Of a DNA stretch of 64,000 nt, positions 33,047 to 43,233 are shown piece by piece (the stretch's first letter is position 1; each line of letters starts with the position of its first letter). This DNA comes from Luteimonas sp. S4-F44 (lineage in GTDB: Bacteria; Pseudomonadota; Gammaproteobacteria; Xanthomonadales; Xanthomonadaceae). Location of the stretch: positions 1,798,001 to 1,862,000 of the forward strand of contig NZ_CP093340.1 in assembly GCF_022637415.1 (NCBI RefSeq), in the 5' to 3' direction. The notes beneath the pieces are model-generated. The model saw only the letters and a list, made by a program, of their open reading frames with translations, did no database searches and was not told the DNA's origin. The position numbers were made by a program, and so were the translations under genes.

Positions 33047-35425
33047 TTGAGCGCCAACATCCTGTGGCTGCACGACCTTCGACTCACCGACCTGGCCCAG
33101 GTCGGCGGCAAGAATTCTTCCCTCGGCGAGATGATCGGCAACTTGGCCAAGCTGGGTGTCTCGGTGCCCGGGGGCTTCGCCACGACGGCCGACGCATTCA
33201 AGGCGTTCATCGCGCACAACGATCTGCACCAGCGCATCTTCGATCGTCTCGCGCCGCTCGATGTCGAGGACGTGGGCGCACTGACCGCCGCCGGTCGCGA
33301 GATCCGCGGCTGGGTCACCGAGGCCCCGCTGCAGCCTGAGCTCGACGCCGACATCCGCAAGGCCTATGCGGCGCTGTGCGCCGACAATGGCGGCGGCGAC
33401 ATCGCGGTCGCGGTGCGCTCCTCGGCCACCGCCGAGGACCTGCCCGACGCGTCATTCGCGGGGCAGCAGGAGACCTTCCTCAACGTCACCGGCGTCGACG
33501 ACGTGCTGCACAAGATCAAGGAGGTCTTCGCCAGCCTCTACAACGACCGCGCGATCGCCTATCGCGTCCACCACGGTTTCAAGCACGAGGACGTGTTCCT
33601 GTCGGCCGGCGTGCAGTTGATGGTGCGCTCGGACATCGGCGCCTCGGGCGTGCTGTTCACGCTCGACACCGAGTCGGGCTTCCGCGATGTGGTGTTCGTG
33701 ACCTCGAGCTTCGGCCTGGGCGAGATGGTCGTCCAGGGCGCGGTCAACCCCGACGAGTTCTACGTCTACAAGCCCACACTCAGGGCCGGCAAGCCGGCGA
33801 TCCTGCGCCGCTCGATCGGCGCCAAGCAGCTGCGGATGGTCTATTCCGACGCGCCGGGCGAACGCGTGCGCACCGAGGAGACGCCGGCCGAACTGCGCAA
33901 CACCTTCTCGCTCGACGACGAAGACGTGCAGGAACTTTCACGCCAGGCGCTGATCATCGAAGAGCACTACCAGCGGCCGATGGACATCGAATGGGCGAAG
34001 GACGGCGCCAGCGGCAAGCTGTTCATCGTCCAGGCGCGCCCGGAGACGGTGAAATCGCGCGCCAAGAACACCCAGATCGAACGCTTCACGCTGGAGCAGC
34101 GCGGCGAGGTGGTCTGTGAAGGCCGCGCGATCGGCCAGAAGATCGGCGCGGGCGTGGCGCGCGTGGTGCGCCGGCTCGAGGACATGGATCGGGTCCGCCC
34201 TGGCGACGTGCTCGTCGCCGACATGACCGATCCGGACTGGGAGCCGGTGATGAAGCGCGCGTCGGCGATCGTCACCAATCGCGGCGGCCGCACCTGCCAT
34301 GCGGCGATCATTGCCCGCGAGCTCGGCGTGCCCGCCGTGGTCGGCACCGGCAACGCGCTGGAGACGATCGAGGACGGCCAGGAGGTCACGGTCAGCTGCG
34401 CCGAGGGCGATACCGGCTACATCTATGCCGGCAAACTGCCGTTTGAGCGCACCACGACCGATCTGACTTCGATGCCCGAGGCGCCGCTGAAGATCATGAT
34501 GAACGTGGCCAATCCCGAGCGCGCGTTCGACTTCGGCCAACTGCCCAACGCCGGCATCGGCCTGGCGCGCCTGGAGATGATCATCGCCGCGCATATCGGC
34601 GTACATCCCAACGCGCTGCTGCAGTACGACCGGCAGGACGCGGAGACGAAGAAGAAGATCGACGCCAAGACCGTCGGCTACCGCAGCCCAGTCGATTTCT
34701 ATGTCGATCGCCTGGCCGAGGGCATCGCGACGCTGACCGCGTCGGTTGCGCCCAACCCGGTGATCGTGCGCCTGTCGGACTTCAAGTCCAACGAGTACGC
34801 CAACCTCATCGGCGGCAGCAACTTCGAGCCTCACGAAGAGAACCCGATGATCGGCTTCCGCGGCGCCAGCCGCTACGTCGACGACTCGTTCGCCGAGGCA
34901 TTTGCGCTCGAATGCCGCGCGGTGCTCAAGGTCCGCAACACCATGGGCCTGGAGAACCTGTGGGTGATGATCCCGTTCGTGCGCACGCTCGACGAAGGCC
35001 GCAAGGTCGTCGAGGTGCTGGAGAAGAACGGCCTGAAACAGGGCGAGAACGGCCTGAAGATCATCATGATGTGCGAGGTGCCGTCCAACGCGCTGCTGGC
35101 CGACGAATTCCTCGAGATCTTCGACGGCTTCTCGATCGGCTCCAACGATCTCACCCAGCTCACGCTGGGCCTGGATCGCGATTCGTCGATCGTCGCGCAC
35201 CTGTTCGACGAGCGTGATCCGGCGGTCAAGAAGCTGCTGTCGATGGCGATCAAGGCCGCCCGCGCGAAGGGCAAGTACGTCGGCATCTGCGGCCAGGGGC
35301 CGTCGGATCATCCGGATCTGGCGCAGTGGCTGATGGAAGAAGGCATCGAGTCGGTGTCGCTCAACCCCGACACCGTGGTCGATACCTGGCTGAGGCTGGC
35401 CAAGTCCAAGGCACGCGCGAGCTGA
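33047..35425 (+). CDS. ppsA: Phosphoenolpyruvate synthase
   Basis: 792 aa, the normal length. Makes PEP from pyruvate and ATP (gluconeogenesis). N-terminal nucleotide-binding domain ([17 protein letters not shown]... [27 protein letters not shown]), swivelling phosphohistidine domain with catalytic His in [21 protein letters not shown] (about residue 425), and C-terminal TIM barrel ([43 protein letters not shown]). The start is TTG at 33047, 8 nt after GGAG, giving the typical short N-terminus. It is divergent from ppsR and ends in a strong terminator. Confidence 0.97.
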   Translation: MSANILWLHDLRLTDLAQVGGKNSSLGEMIGNLAKLGVSVPGGFATTADAFKAFIAHNDLHQRIFDRLAPLDVEDVGALTAAGREIRGWVTEAPLQPELDADIRKAYAALCADNGGGDIAVAVRSSATAEDLPDASFAGQQETFLNVTGVDDVLHKIKEVFASLYNDRAIAYRVHHGFKHEDVFLSAGVQLMVRSDIGASGVLFTLDTESGFRDVVFVTSSFGLGEMVVQGAVNPDEFYVYKPTLRAGKPAILRRSIGAKQLRMVYSDAPGERVRTEETPAELRNTFSLDDEDVQELSRQALIIEEHYQRPMDIEWAKDGASGKLFIVQARPETVKSRAKNTQIERFTLEQRGEVVCEGRAIGQKIGAGVARVVRRLEDMDRVRPGDVLVADMTDPDWEPVMKRASAIVTNRGGRTCHAAIIARELGVPAVVGTGNALETIEDGQEVTVSCAEGDTGYIYAGKLPFERTTTDLTSMPEAPLKIMMNVANPERAFDFGQLPNAGIGLARLEMIIAAHIGVHPNALLQYDRQDAETKKKIDAKTVGYRSPVDFYVDRLAEGIATLTASVAPNPVIVRLSDFKSNEYANLIGGSNFEPHEENPMIGFRGASRYVDDSFAEAFALECRAVLKVRNTMGLENLWVMIPFVRTLDEGRKVVEVLEKNGLKQGENGLKIIMMCEVPSNALLADEFLEIFDGFSIGSNDLTQLTLGLDRDSSIVAHLFDERDPAVKKLLSMAIKAARAKGKYVGICGQGPSDHPDLAQWLMEEGIESVSLNPDTVVDTWLRLAKSKARAS

Positions 35426-35440
35426 CTGCCCTGCTCCACG

Positions 35441-35469
35441 AAAAGCCCGGGATGTTCCCGGGCTTTTTT
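35441..35469 (+). terminator. Rho-independent terminator of ppsA
   Basis: GCCCGGGA - TGT - TCCCGGGC stem flanked by AAAA and followed by TTTTTT, 16 bp after the ppsA stop. Confidence 0.92.
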
Positions 35470-35505
35470 GTAGCTTCCGCGCGAGAAAGGCGCTCACTTC
35501 GGGCG

Positions 35506-35620
35506 GGCATCGGCCTGCCGGGCGGTAGCCGCTTTTCCCTCGGTCAAGGCATCCTGCCTTGACTCGGGCGCGCGCCATCCTTGGCGCGCTCGACGCGGCC
35601 ACCGCCCGCCAGTCCGCTGC
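35506..35620 (+). repeat. Left arm of a ~508-bp inverted-repeat element
   Basis: 115 bp that recur in inverted orientation at 35899-36013 with roughly 90% identity by eye. Each arm itself contains two small palindromes: GTCAAGGCA/TGCCTTGAC and GCGCGCCA/TGGCGCGC. No coding function. Confidence 0.8.
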
Positions 35621-35898
35621 CGAGGTCGTTCGAAGAGTGACTTCGATTGAAGTGCGCATGTTCTGCCGGTCGGGAAGGCCTGCCGGTTCGCTCCGACCAC
35701 TCCGCCTCACGGAGCCGGATTGCGCGGCATGTCGCACACATACAGCTTGCGCTCGCCACCGCCCGGCAAGCAGGCTCTACGCCCCTAGGGTGCGCTATCG
35801 CACCCCCCAACCAGCCCGACGCACTGAGCCTGCCAGTGCGCGATTTCTCCCAGCATGCGACGTTGCGTGTACTCGAAGCCGGGGCGCACACGTCTGCA
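35621..35898. other. Interior of the inverted-repeat element, no gene seen
   Basis: 278 bp between the two arms without a supportable gene. Short open frames on both strands are by-products of the arms (they translate the same MTRARAILGA peptide from each arm). No transposase is present. Confidence 0.5.
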
Positions 35899-36013
35899 GC
35901 AGCGGACTGGCGGCCGGTGGCCGCGCCAAACGCGCCAAGGATGGCGCGCGCCCGAGTCAAGGCAGGATGCCTTGACCGAGGGAAGAGCGGCCACCGGCCG
36001 GCAGGCCGATGCC
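35899..36013 (-). repeat. Right arm of the inverted-repeat element
   Basis: Reverse complement of 35506-35620 with about ten differences. It lies just before the 3' end of orn. Together the arms look like a non-autonomous mobile repeat (MITE-like) or paired REP-like unit. Confidence 0.8.
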
Positions 36014-36053
36014 TATCCGAAGACGGAATCCACGGCCCCGTTCTCGCGAGAAC

Positions 36054-36617
36054 TCAAGGCTGCGCCAGCGCCGCCATGTGGCGCCGGTAGTGCCGGAGCT
36101 CGTCGATCGAATCGTGCACATCGCTCAGCGCGGTATGCGCCGAATGCTTGGTGAAGCCCGACAGGATCTGCGGCGCCCAGCGACGCGCCAGCTCCTTGAG
36201 CGTGCTCACGTCCAGATTGCGGTAATGGAAGAACTTCTCCAGCGCCGGCATCTGCCGATGCAGGAAGCGCCGATCCTGGCAGATCGAATTGCCGCACATC
36301 GGCGAGCGACCCGGCTCGACCCACTGCTGCAGGAACGCCAGCGTGCGCGCCTGCGCCTCGGCCAGACCGACCCCCTGCTCCAGCGAGCGCGCCCACAGCC
36401 CCGAACGCGTGTGCTGATTGCGATTCCAGTCGTCCATCGCCTCGAGCACATCGAGCGGCTGCACGATCGCCAATTCAGGACCTTCGGCCAGCACGTTGAG
36501 ATCGCCGTCGGTGATCACGGTGGCGATCTCGAGAATCTGATCGTGGTCGGTGTCCAGACCGGTCATCTCCAGATCGATCCAGATCAACCGGGTATCGCTG
36601 TGCCTGTCGGCATTCAT
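36054..36617 (-). CDS. orn: Oligoribonuclease
   Basis: 187 aa. 3'-5' exoribonuclease of the DEDDh family that degrades 2-5 nt RNAs and pGpG from c-di-GMP turnover. Visible: exo [13 protein letters not shown], exo II region [25 protein letters not shown], and exo [21 protein letters not shown] with the catalytic His and Asp. ATG 36617 gives [17 protein letters not shown], the family beginning. Confidence 0.96.
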   Translation of the reverse strand: MNADRHSDTRLIWIDLEMTGLDTDHDQILEIATVITDGDLNVLAEGPELAIVQPLDVLEAMDDWNRNQHTRSGLWARSLEQGVGLAEAQARTLAFLQQWVEPGRSPMCGNSICQDRRFLHRQMPALEKFFHYRNLDVSTLKELARRWAPQILSGFTKHSAHTALSDVHDSIDELRHYRRHMAALAQP

Positions 36618-36682
36618 GGGCAGGTCGCCATCGCTGTCGTGGCGCGCATGATATCGCAGCGGTCCATATCCCTCGCCCGCGT

Positions 36683-37901
<1,219 letters not shown>

Positions 37902-37961
37902 CGACAGGCCTTGTCCTTTGCAATGAAGGTGTGCGCACGATACTACGCGCGGATGAACACC

Positions 37962-37975
37962 ATCCTGATCAGGAT
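37962..37975. promoter_or_regulatory. Operator palindrome upstream of the XRE-cupin gene
   Basis: ATCCTGATCAGGAT is a perfect 14-bp palindrome. Its core CTGATCAGGA recurs in two promoters of the cluster (38111, 44636). Confidence 0.65.
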
Positions 37976-38099
37976 GTTTTCTTGGTGCGGGCGACGCGAT
38001 CGCCTTGTACCGCTCGATCGCGTCCAGGCCAGCCGGACGCAGACACCACGACGGACCAGGTGGCGGGTGCCCCGTATCGCAATCGACACCACGCAATGT

Positions 38100-38127
38100 T
38101 TGACATTTCTCTGATCAGGAATAATGT
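38100..38127 (+). promoter_or_regulatory. Promoter with embedded operator, serine hydrolase/epimerase operon
   Basis: Consensus -35 TTGACA (38100-38105), 5 bp, then CTGATCAGGA (38111-38120), then AATAATGT as the -10 region. The operator core fills the spacer, so binding would block RNA polymerase. The same geometry occurs at 44625-44653. Confidence 0.65.
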
Positions 38128-38202
38128 AGCCTGATTGAGATATCTTCGGCGGTGCCGGGCTCACCTGCATCGCTCTCGGATTGCCGTCGAGGGGGTCATC
38201 GC

Positions 38203-40173
38203 ATGCGTCTGTGGACGTGGCTTGTCGTGTTGTGTTGTGCCACCGCCGCGAGCGTTCCAGCCTTCGCCCGGCAATCGGGGGCGGCGATCGTGCCGCCGCC
38301 GGTCGAAGCACCTGCATTGATCGAGGCCGATGTCGGCACCTGGCTGGACGGCTTCCTGCCGTACGCGATCGAGCGCGGCGATATCGCCGGCGCGGTCGTC
38401 ACGGTGGTCAAGAACGGCCGGATTCTGGTGCGCCGCGGCTACGGCTTCGCCGACGTCGAGCAGCGGATCCCGGTCGATCCGGACACCACCCTGTTCCGGG
38501 TGGCGTCGGTCTCCAAGTTGTTCACCTGGACGGCGGTGATGCAACTGGTCGAGGCCGGACAGCTGGACCTGGACGCGGACATCAACCGCTATCTGGACTT
38601 CGACGTTCCCGGGCGCGGCGCGCCGATCACGCTGCGGCACCTGATGACGCATACCGCCGGGTTCGAAGCCAACATCAAGAACATGTGGACCAGCGAGGCT
38701 GTCGCCGAGGCCGACGGCCTCGCGCTCGGCCCCTATCTCGCGCACTGGGTCCCGAAGCGGATTTTCGCGCCCGGCACCACGCCCGCCTACTCGAACTACG
38801 GCACGAGCCTGGCCGGTTACATCGTCGAGCGCGTCTCCGGCCTGCCCTTCCCCGAGTACGTCGAGCGCAGGATCTATGCGCCGCTGCAGATGCATCACGC
38901 CAGCTTCCGGCAGCCGCTGCCGCCGGCGCTGCGCGGCCACGCGTCGCAGGCATACGCACGCGGCTCGGGCCAGGCGCGCGCGTTCGAGGTCACGCCGTCG
39001 GTTCCGGCCGGCGGCATGTCGGCCAGCGGCTCGGACATGGCGCGATTCATGATCGCCCACCTGTCCGCGGCCGGTGGCCACGACACCCCGATCCTGCGCG
39101 CGTCGACCAGCGCACAGATGCTGACCCCGCAGACACGCTTCGCGCCGCCGCTGCACACGATGGCGCTGGGGTTCTACGAGGTCGATGTCAACGGCCAACG
39201 GGTGGTCTCGCATGCCGGCGATACCTTCTCCTTCCACTCGCAGCTGTTCCTGTTCCGCGACCACGACGTGGGTCTGTTCGTGTCCTTCAACAGCGCGGGA
39301 GTTGGCGGCGTCACAGGGCCGATCCGCCGTGAACTGCTGGAACGTTTCGCCGACCGTTATTTCCCCGCCACCGCGCCGGCGCCGGCGCCTGCCGTCGATG
39401 TGGCCCTGGCCGCCGAGCAGGCGCGTCGTCTGGCCGCGCCCGCCTATCGCGAGGCGCGACGCACCGAGACAGGACTGGGACGGATCACGGTCCTGTCGCA
39501 GGCACGCCTGCAGGCGCTCGACGATGGCAGCCTGCGCTTCGAGCGCATGAAGCAGCCCAACGGACAGCCGACGCTGTTCAAGCCGGTCGGCCCCTGGCTG
39601 TGGCAGGCGGCACACAACGAAGTGCGTCTGGCGGCGATCCTCAAGGAGGGTCGGCCGGTCGGCTTCGCCGTCGATTCGGCGGCACCCTTCAATGTCTTCC
39701 TGCAGATCGAAGGCTACCGCTCGGTGACCTGGCTCAAGCCACTGCTGATCGCTGCGGTCATCGTGCTGGTGTCCACCGTGCTGGCCTGGCCGATCGCGGC
39801 GATCGTCCGACGCCGCTACGGCCGCCACCTGGATTGGTCGCCGGTCTCATTGCGCGCCTATCGCCTGAGCCGCGTGTCCTGCGCCTGGCTGCTGCTGATG
39901 CCGGCCGCCGGACTGGCCGTGATGGCCTGGGGTTCGGCGGATTTCGCACGCTTCGACGGCCGCCTCGACCCGATCGTGATCCTGCTGGGTATCGGCAGCG
40001 TCATCGCCATCGTCGGCGGCATCGCGGCGACGGCCTGGCATCTGTTGCAGACCCTGCGCAGCCGACGCGGCGTGTTCGCGATCCTGCGGGCCGCACTGCT
40101 GCTGGCGTCGGCCTGCGTGCTCGCCTACGTCCTGGTCCTGATCGGCCTAACCGATTTCGCCCTCGATTACTGA
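38203..40173 (+). CDS. Membrane-anchored serine hydrolase, class C beta-lactamase-like (1)
   Basis: 656 aa. Signal peptide (WLVVLCCATAASVPAFA), then a penicillin-binding-protein-like domain with SVSK at 102-105 (SxxK), YSN at 196-198 (YxN), and HAGDTF later (HxG in place of KTG). Residues ~400-530 form a separate beta-rich domain and the last ~110 residues hold four membrane helices (LLIAAVIVLVSTVLAWPIAAI; AWLLLMPAAGLAVMAW; IVILLGIGSVIAIVGGIAA; ALLLASACVLAYVLVLIGL). So the enzyme is periplasmic and tethered. AmpH/EstB-type enzymes cleave D-amino acid-containing peptides or esters. GAGGGGG precedes ATG 38203. Confidence 0.88.
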   Translation: MRLWTWLVVLCCATAASVPAFARQSGAAIVPPPVEAPALIEADVGTWLDGFLPYAIERGDIAGAVVTVVKNGRILVRRGYGFADVEQRIPVDPDTTLFRVASVSKLFTWTAVMQLVEAGQLDLDADINRYLDFDVPGRGAPITLRHLMTHTAGFEANIKNMWTSEAVAEADGLALGPYLAHWVPKRIFAPGTTPAYSNYGTSLAGYIVERVSGLPFPEYVERRIYAPLQMHHASFRQPLPPALRGHASQAYARGSGQARAFEVTPSVPAGGMSASGSDMARFMIAHLSAAGGHDTPILRASTSAQMLTPQTRFAPPLHTMALGFYEVDVNGQRVVSHAGDTFSFHSQLFLFRDHDVGLFVSFNSAGVGGVTGPIRRELLERFADRYFPATAPAPAPAVDVALAAEQARRLAAPAYREARRTETGLGRITVLSQARLQALDDGSLRFERMKQPNGQPTLFKPVGPWLWQAAHNEVRLAAILKEGRPVGFAVDSAAPFNVFLQIEGYRSVTWLKPLLIAAVIVLVSTVLAWPIAAIVRRRYGRHLDWSPVSLRAYRLSRVSCAWLLLMPAAGLAVMAWGSADFARFDGRLDPIVILLGIGSVIAIVGGIAATAWHLLQTLRSRRGVFAILRAALLLASACVLAYVLVLIGLTDFALDY

Positions 40174-40203
40174 CCCCTCGCCGCACGTCGGCTGGAGACC
40201 GCC

Positions 40204-41202
40204 ATGAGATTGACTCTGCAGATCGACAAGCTGCGCATGCTCGCCCCGTTCCGGATCAGCGGCTATGTCTTCGAGCACGCGCCGGTGCTGCGCGTGGAAC
40301 TGGAAGACCAGGGCCACCGCGGTCGCGGCGAGGCCAGCGGCGTCTACTATCTCGACGACACGCCCGAGCAGATGCAGGCGACGCTCGAAGGTCTGCGCGA
40401 CCAGATCGAGGCCGGCGTCACCCGCGCCGACCTGCAGCAACTGCTGCCGCGCGGCGGCGCCCGCAATGCGCTGGACTGCGCCCTGTGGGATCTGGAGGCC
40501 AGTCGCGCAGGCAAGCCGGCGTGGGCGCTGGCGGGTCTGCAACAGGTCCGTCCGCTGCTGACCACCTGGACACTCGGCGCCGACGACCCGGCGACGATGC
40601 AATCGATCGCGATCAACCGGTATGCGCCGGCCAAGGCGCTCAAGCTCAAGCTCAGCGGCGAACTGGAAGTCGATATCGAGCGCGTCCGCGTGGTGCGTCA
40701 GGCGCGCCCGGATGTCTGGATCGGCGTGGACGCCAACCAGGGCTACACCGTCGACGTGCTCGACGCGCTCATTCCTGTGCTGATGGACCACGATGTCCGG
40801 CTGCTCGAGCAGCCGCTGCGACGCGGGCGCGAGGCCGATCTCAAGGGCTTCGCCAGGCCGCTGCCGTTCGCCGCCGACGAAAGCGTGCAGGACGTGTCCG
40901 AGATTGGCGCGCTCGAAGGCCTGTTCGACGTCATCAACATCAAGCTCGACAAGTCCGGCGGCCTGACCGAAGGCCTGGCGATGGTCGAAACGGCACGCGC
41001 GCTGGGCATGCGGGTCATGGTCGGCAACATGATGGGCAGCAGCTGGGCGATGGCCCCGGCGTTCATCGTCGGGCAGCACTGCGACGTGGTCGATCTCGAC
41101 GGTCCGCTGGTGCTGGCCGAAGACCGGGTGCCCGGCGTCCGCTACGACGACGGCCTGATCCATTGCGACGACAGTGTCTGGGGAACAGGAGTGCAGTCAT
41201 GA
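40204..41202 (+). CDS. L-Ala-D/L-Glu-type dipeptide epimerase (enolase superfamily)
   Basis: 332 aa. Muconate-lactonising subgroup of the enolase superfamily. Catalytic KxK at 147-149 (ALKLKL), metal ligands D176 (GVDANQG), E202 (LLEQPL), D225 (AADES), and second-face K247 (NIKLDKSGG), the exact set of dipeptide epimerases. Likely converts L-Ala-D-Glu from murein to L-Ala-L-Glu, which ordinary dipeptidases can cut. Exact dipeptide specificity cannot be read off. It sits 30 bp after the first serine hydrolase and its stop overlaps the start of the second (ATGA). Confidence 0.9.
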   Translation: MRLTLQIDKLRMLAPFRISGYVFEHAPVLRVELEDQGHRGRGEASGVYYLDDTPEQMQATLEGLRDQIEAGVTRADLQQLLPRGGARNALDCALWDLEASRAGKPAWALAGLQQVRPLLTTWTLGADDPATMQSIAINRYAPAKALKLKLSGELEVDIERVRVVRQARPDVWIGVDANQGYTVDVLDALIPVLMDHDVRLLEQPLRRGREADLKGFARPLPFAADESVQDVSEIGALEGLFDVINIKLDKSGGLTEGLAMVETARALGMRVMVGNMMGSSWAMAPAFIVGQHCDVVDLDGPLVLAEDRVPGVRYDDGLIHCDDSVWGTGVQS

Positions 41203-43214
41203 CGGTGTTGAACACCACGATCCGCCGCTGGTCGCGATTTGCATCCGGGCTGCTGCTCGCGAGCGCCGCCCTGTGTGTGCCGTTGCAGGCACAGGTGCCG
41301 GCGCCGGAGCCGGCATCGCCCGCTGCCCAAGCGCCCGCTGTCCCGCAGGACGGCCCGCCCGCAGGCGATGGCGCGCTCGATGCGGCGCGTGTCGACACCT
41401 TCCTCGACGGACTGGTGCCCTACCTGATGGCGCAGGGCGATCTCGCCGGTGCAGTGGTGACCGTGGTCGAGAACGGTCGCGTCGTCACCGAGCGCGGGTT
41501 CGGCTTCGCCGATGTCGCCAAGCGCACGCCGGTCGATCCACAGACCACGCTGTTCCGCCCCGGCTCGATCTCCAAGCTGTTCGTCTGGACGGCGGTGATG
41601 CAGCTTGTCGAACAGGGCCGTCTCGATCTCGACACCGACATCAACACCTATCTCGACTTCCAGGTCCCGACCAAGGGCCAGCCGATCACGCTGCGCCAGG
41701 TGATGACGCATACCACGGGCCTGGAAGAACGCATGCGCCATCTCATCGTGCTGGGCCCCGACCATCCAGACACCGACGAGCAGTACCTCAAGGACTGGGT
41801 GCCCGAGCAGATCTTCGCGCCGGGCACCAAGCCGGCGTACTCCAACTACGCCACCGGCGTGGCGGCCTACATCGTCGCGCGCATCAGCGGGCAGTCGTTC
41901 GAGGACTACGCGCAGGCGCACATTCTCGGCCCGCTGGGCATGCAGTACGCCAGCTTCCAGCAACAACTGCCCGCCGAGCTCCTGCCGCATGTGGCCAATG
42001 GCTACCGGCTCGGCTCCGGCGACGCCTGGCTGGCGGAGAAGACCACCGCACCCGGCATCGGCGGCCTGTACGCGTCGGGCGGGTCGATGGCGCGCTTCAT
42101 GCTGGCGATGCTCAACCACGGCGAACTCGACGGCCAGCGCATCCTGCGCCCCGAAAGCGTCGCGCAGATGTTCGCGCCCCAACCGGCGATCCTGCCCCAC
42201 CTGCCGCGGATGGCGCTGGGCTGGATGACCTCCGACACCGGCGGCTACGACACGCGCTCGCACGGCGGCACCACGCTGTTCTTCTATTCGTGGCTGTACC
42301 TGGTGCCCGAACGCAACATCGGCCTGTTCGTGTCCACCAACAGTGCCGGCCGCGATGCCGCGGGGTCGGCATTGCGTGCGCAGGTCTGGGAGCGCTTCGT
42401 CGCCGAATTCCTGCCGCAGCGCCCGATCGTCGCCGCCGGCCCGGGCGTCGATGCCGACACCGCCCGCGCCCACGCGGCTGCACTGGCGAGGGTGAGCTGG
42501 CAGAGCACACGCCGCTCCGATAGCTCCTACCTGCGCGTGGTGAACCTGCTGTCGCCGGTGCGGATACATCCGCAGGCCGACGGCACGATCACCGTCGATG
42601 GCCAGAAGGGGCTCAACGGCCAGCTGCTGCGGTGGCGGGAAGTGGCGCCGTGGCTGTGGCAGGAAGCGCACGGCCGCGGCCTGCTCGAAGTGAAGATCGA
42701 GGACGGCAAGCCCGTCTACTTCTCGGCCGGCCCCTTCGCCTCGGTGTTCGGCTACGAGCCCTTCCCCGCCTGGCGCTCGCCCGGTTGGCTGCGCCCTGCC
42801 CTGCTGGTGTCGCTCGCGTTGCTGGTGCTGTCGGCGCTCCTGCGCGTCGGTGGCGTGTTCGTGCGGCGCCATTACGGCGTGGCGGCACCTGTCGACGCCC
42901 GCGGTCTGCGCGCTGCGCAGACACTGTCGATCACCGTGCTGCTGGCAGGCGTCCTGGCATGGGCGCTGTATGCCCAGGCGATCTCGGCGCCGGGCGGCGT
43001 GGCGGACTATCGCGACCTGCCGCTGCTGCTGGTGCAGGCGCTGTCGTGGCTGGGCGTGTTGGCCGCGTTGGTCCTGGTCTGGGTGGCGGTCCGCAAGCCT
43101 GCGACGTGGCCGCGCTTGCGTCGCTTCGGCAGCTGGGTCGTGGCGCTGGCCGGGCTGGTGCTCGCCTTCGTCAGCTGGACGCAAGGGCTGCTGACCACTG
43201 GCGTGCAGGTGTAG
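41199..43214 (+). CDS. Membrane-anchored serine hydrolase, class C beta-lactamase-like (2)
   Basis: 671 aa. Paralogue of the gene at 38203 with the same plan: signal peptide (GLLLASAALCVPLQAQ), Pro/Ala-rich linker, SISK at 123-126, YSN at 214-216, SHGGTTLFFY in the third motif position, a beta-rich middle and four C-terminal membrane helices (LLVSLALLVLSALL; TVLLAGVLAWALYAQAI; LLLVQALSWLGVLAALVLVW; VVALAGLVLAFVS). The two copies flank the epimerase, pointing to a tandem duplication with likely different peptide preferences. Start overlaps the epimerase stop. Confidence 0.88.
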   Translation: MTVLNTTIRRWSRFASGLLLASAALCVPLQAQVPAPEPASPAAQAPAVPQDGPPAGDGALDAARVDTFLDGLVPYLMAQGDLAGAVVTVVENGRVVTERGFGFADVAKRTPVDPQTTLFRPGSISKLFVWTAVMQLVEQGRLDLDTDINTYLDFQVPTKGQPITLRQVMTHTTGLEERMRHLIVLGPDHPDTDEQYLKDWVPEQIFAPGTKPAYSNYATGVAAYIVARISGQSFEDYAQAHILGPLGMQYASFQQQLPAELLPHVANGYRLGSGDAWLAEKTTAPGIGGLYASGGSMARFMLAMLNHGELDGQRILRPESVAQMFAPQPAILPHLPRMALGWMTSDTGGYDTRSHGGTTLFFYSWLYLVPERNIGLFVSTNSAGRDAAGSALRAQVWERFVAEFLPQRPIVAAGPGVDADTARAHAAALARVSWQSTRRSDSSYLRVVNLLSPVRIHPQADGTITVDGQKGLNGQLLRWREVAPWLWQEAHGRGLLEVKIEDGKPVYFSAGPFASVFGYEPFPAWRSPGWLRPALLVSLALLVLSALLRVGGVFVRRHYGVAAPVDARGLRAAQTLSITVLLAGVLAWALYAQAISAPGGVADYRDLPLLLVQALSWLGVLAALVLVWVAVRKPATWPRLRRFGSWVVALAGLVLAFVSWTQGLLTTGVQV

Positions 43215-43233
43215 ACAGCGGCGGGGACCCACC

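Larger units (their letters stand above)
37902..38202. other. Divergent control region of the peptide-catabolic cluster
   Basis: 301 bp between the XRE-cupin gene and the first serine hydrolase. It holds the operators and promoter listed separately. No gene. Confidence 0.6.

Noticed and set aside
35559..35975. Two mirror-image ORFs beginning MTRARAILGA across the inverted repeat
   Set aside because: Each is the translation of one repeat arm running into the interior; the shared peptide reflects the repeat, not a gene family.
39600..41198. Upstream extension of the second serine hydrolase frame (1204 codons in total)
   Set aside because: It covers the first hydrolase and the epimerase in another frame, is Arg-rich, and would bury the signal peptide at 41199.
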